Assembly (NCBI RefSeq): GCF_042453785.1
Contig: NC_091674.1
Location: forward strand, 30,267,501 to 30,331,500
Length of the DNA stretch: 64,000 nucleotides
Source: Malus domestica
Lineage: Eukaryota > Streptophyta > Magnoliopsida > Rosales > Rosaceae
Direction of reading: 5' to 3'
Shown here: one piece after another, positions 61,670 through 64,000 of the stretch
Position numbering within the stretch: position 1 is the stretch's first letter
How the letters are laid out: each line of letters opens with the position of its first letter
Program-made: the position numbers and the translations under genes
The notes under the pieces: generated by a model
Database searches by the model: none
What the model saw: only the letters and a program-made list of their open reading frames with translations
What the model was told of the DNA's origin: nothing

Positions 61670-63791
61670 TCAGAGTGCGGATTCACCGTCCCTCCTGAGC
61701 AATTCCTGCACAGGAATAACTCGATTAAGTCACCGCTTAATCGAGAATGCAGTTTTACACGTGAATTGAATTGATTTTTCTTCTACCGTTTAAACTAACT
61801 TATGTAGAGGCTTGCATAGGCCGCCTCGTATCCTGTTACCGTGTGTGCATGTGCTGTGTGGTTCAAAACGACTTGGCTAGTTAAATACAATCCTTCAATA
61901 ACCATATGAGTCGCCTCCACATACAAGCATCTAAGGGTACCATTACCTGTTTGGTAGCTGCGATTGACTTGCGTTGCCTTTCTTTCTTCTCAAGCAAGCA
62001 TTCTCCACACCAGCTGGAGAAATCTTTCTGATATTTCTTCATCTCTCTGAAGACGGAACTGTAAGGAGATAGTTTAATTAGTATTGGCCTAAAAAGGTTC
62101 TTAAATCCTGCACGTTCTATATCACAAAAAAGGATTCTACCAAAATGCTAACGCACACCAAACCACGGTAAATTTAGGATTTCGGCCAAATTTTAGATAA
62201 ACTAAGATGCAGGAAATTTATCAAAATCTATAGCTGCTTAAAGAATACCTTCTGCACCATAGAATTAAATTGATGCGATGACCAGATGTTGTAGCTCTAG
62301 CACCGTGCCGGTGACGGCCACGATGAAGCACAGCATATCCTGGAACATGGGCATAATCAAAGATCTCCTGCTTTTAAACAACATACTCCATCAATAAGTT
62401 TACAACCACCTATGAAAAAATAGCAGGCATCAACTGTGTATAACTTTTAAGTTGCACGATATAGACAATAAAATTGAAAAAAAAAACAAAAGATAAATAA
62501 GTTTTAGATGGGAATGATTGGTTACCAAACACCAATATTTCAAACGACGAGAAGCAAATAAAGTTAGTCAAAACTGCAGCAAAAACATTATTGATAATTA
62601 AATTAAAAAAAAAGCTCTAAAAGTGATTACATAAGGAATAATTAGTTCTCTCTCCATTTTTAAGAATAACATACCTCTGACTGGCTTCCACTATTTACAT
62701 GTTTATCACATCGTGTGCCCCGAAAATACAATTCTCCTCCAGAAAATTGCTTGCCCAAGCACACATTCAAGGTCACTTCAGAGTCATCCACATGAAAACC
62801 TACAAGTATGAAATCAATTTTATACATCTGCATTTGACGGAAAAGGAAAGATATGCCAGTGGATCAGAGCCCAGTTTATACTTTTTAAGGGCAACCTATA
62901 AATTATCATATCACCGAAAACTATGCAGAATTCACACCATCATATGTAATTGCAAAGTGATAAAGTTTGAAGCAAAATGAATCAAACAAAGCCTACCCAA
63001 GTCAACATCCCTATTATCCCCATATTCAACAACAAAACCATGATGAGAATCCAAAGTTGCTCCACCAACTTCAGGATAGAACACTGCAACAAAGAATAAG
63101 GAAACAGATTGAAACAACGGATATGCCAATACTGACCATAAACCATAGCGAACTTTACAAATATAAATATTAAACTATAAAGTGAGGATATAATGCACCA
63201 CCTTTAGATATAGGACGAATAAAAGACTCCACAAGCTTGTCAAGCATGGTTTCAAGGCCAAAATCATCAAGAACGGCGCCATATTTGTTCATTGTATTTG
63301 GGCGCATGATTTTAAATTTGGCTTCATTGACCCAATTTTCAAAATGCTCCACCTAGGCAGCAAAGAAACATAAAAGAAATAAAAACAAAAGAACAATGGT
63401 AAAGTCAAGTCAAATACAGAATGGCAGATAAGTCATATGCAATTACACGACAAGAAAACTGAAGGAAAATACCTCAGACAACAGAAGTTCACAGAACCGC
63501 GGCTGAAACATCTCAAATGTAAAGATCCCTGGTGAGGGTTCAGACATTATCCTTCTGAAGCTTTCCTCAGTATTCTCACTAACTGCCTTCAGAAATGCCG
63601 TAACGAAGGTGGCTGCAGGTTGCATACTGTATAACCCTCTATGTAAAGGCTGCACCACATGTCATTCAGTTTTAATATATCCCTAGTCAGTCACCCAACT
63701 TCAAAGAACAATTAATCCAGAGTAACCGTGTGTCGTTCTGTACCTGATAATTTGATATAATCTTCTGCCTGTACTCTCTATGTTTCTGAAC
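61670..63791 (-). CDS. 2-oxoglutarate/Fe(II) dioxygenase, ICU11/CP2-like, 3' part
   Basis: Eight exons on the minus strand, continuing beyond the window: 63,791-63,744; 63,649-63,473; 63,352-63,202; 63,083-62,997; 62,799-62,675; 62,367-62,249; 62,058-61,947; 61,705-61,670. All junctions are GT-AG and the 285 codons stay in frame to a stop. The visible part holds MRPNTMNKYGAVLDDFG, then the double-stranded beta-helix iron site: His157 and Asp159 of FHVDDSEVTLN (numbered from the first visible codon) and the distal His in GRHRHGAR, with Arg of SGHRINL for 2-oxoglutarate. These features match Arabidopsis INCURVATA11 and CUPULIFORMIS2, nuclear dioxygenases linked to Polycomb-mediated silencing. 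The substrate is not evident from sequence. The N-terminal exons lie outside the window. The C terminus ends in a short last exon (ELLRRDGESAL). Confidence 0.92.
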
Positions 63792-64000
63792 CTGATACAC
63801 AACATAACCACGCAACATCAACTATCTCATCTTAGGTGAATGCAAGTCTATCACGAACTACAATGGTGCACTATATACCGTAAATCACATCAAGCTGTTC
63901 ACTGAACATTTTTTTTTATGCTGTTTACTTCTGATAAACGAGTTCCGTAACCATGTGTATTTTTGTCCATTGATTCTCTTTTGAATTATTCAATCCGAAG

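Noticed and set aside
63792..64000. Further upstream exon of the dioxygenase gene
   Set aside because: No segment here matches the family with proper splice sites; the next exon must lie beyond the window.

Overview
The window is plant nuclear DNA. Genes are split by short GT-AG introns, ancient retroelements lie nested in one another, and the conserved genes are plant-specific (early nodulin-like protein, DUF599, MIR157, plant nuclear poly(A) polymerase, an ICU11/CP2-type dioxygenase). The mix of RTE-clade LINEs, a Cassandra TRIM with a 5S rRNA-derived core, and small MULE-like foldbacks suggests a woody Rosaceae genome of the apple/pear type. That assignment comes from memory of such repeats, not from a search.

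Layout. 1-10.7 kb: exons of a RAB geranylgeranyltransferase beta-subunit gene, frameshifted and split by about 8 kb of inserted elements. The inserts are a LINE tail, a repeat-rich retroelement with an intact 224-codon coiled-coil ORF, and an RTE LINE with an intact endonuclease/RT ORF. 10.8-15.7 kb: Cassandra LTR pieces, a DUF2828/vWA pseudogene, an intact early nodulin-like (phytocyanin) gene and a SINE fragment. 15.7-26.3 kb: noncoding DNA, a decayed Copia element (18,999-24,424) and a MITE. 26.3-26.6 kb: a MIR157 hairpin with a TATA box. 26.6-39.6 kb: mostly noncoding, with foldback elements, a hAT-like element carrying a nested MULE-like MITE, microsatellites and a Gypsy-type LTR carrying a SINE. 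39.7-55.0 kb: two DUF599 paralogs in tandem on the minus strand. One is intact. The other is destroyed by a 7 kb Copia insertion that itself carries a 1.8 kb solo LTR. Between them lie several MITEs and a compact 2.6 kb LTR element. 55.3-60.2 kb: an intact 12-exon nuclear poly(A) polymerase gene (minus). 61.7-64 kb: the 3' eight exons of an ICU11/CP2-like 2-oxoglutarate/Fe(II) dioxygenase gene (minus), running off the window.

The host genes do not form an operon-like unit; they are independent loci in a transposon-rich landscape. The most unusual signal is structural. Two unrelated LTR elements each contain a tandem array of about eight short hairpins. In both arrays a variable outer stem encloses a short A-rich one-sided bulge, a 3-bp G/C stem and a 5-nt loop. 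The outer stems change sequence from unit to unit while keeping complementarity, as expected of selected RNA structure. A third element has a weaker array of the same kind.
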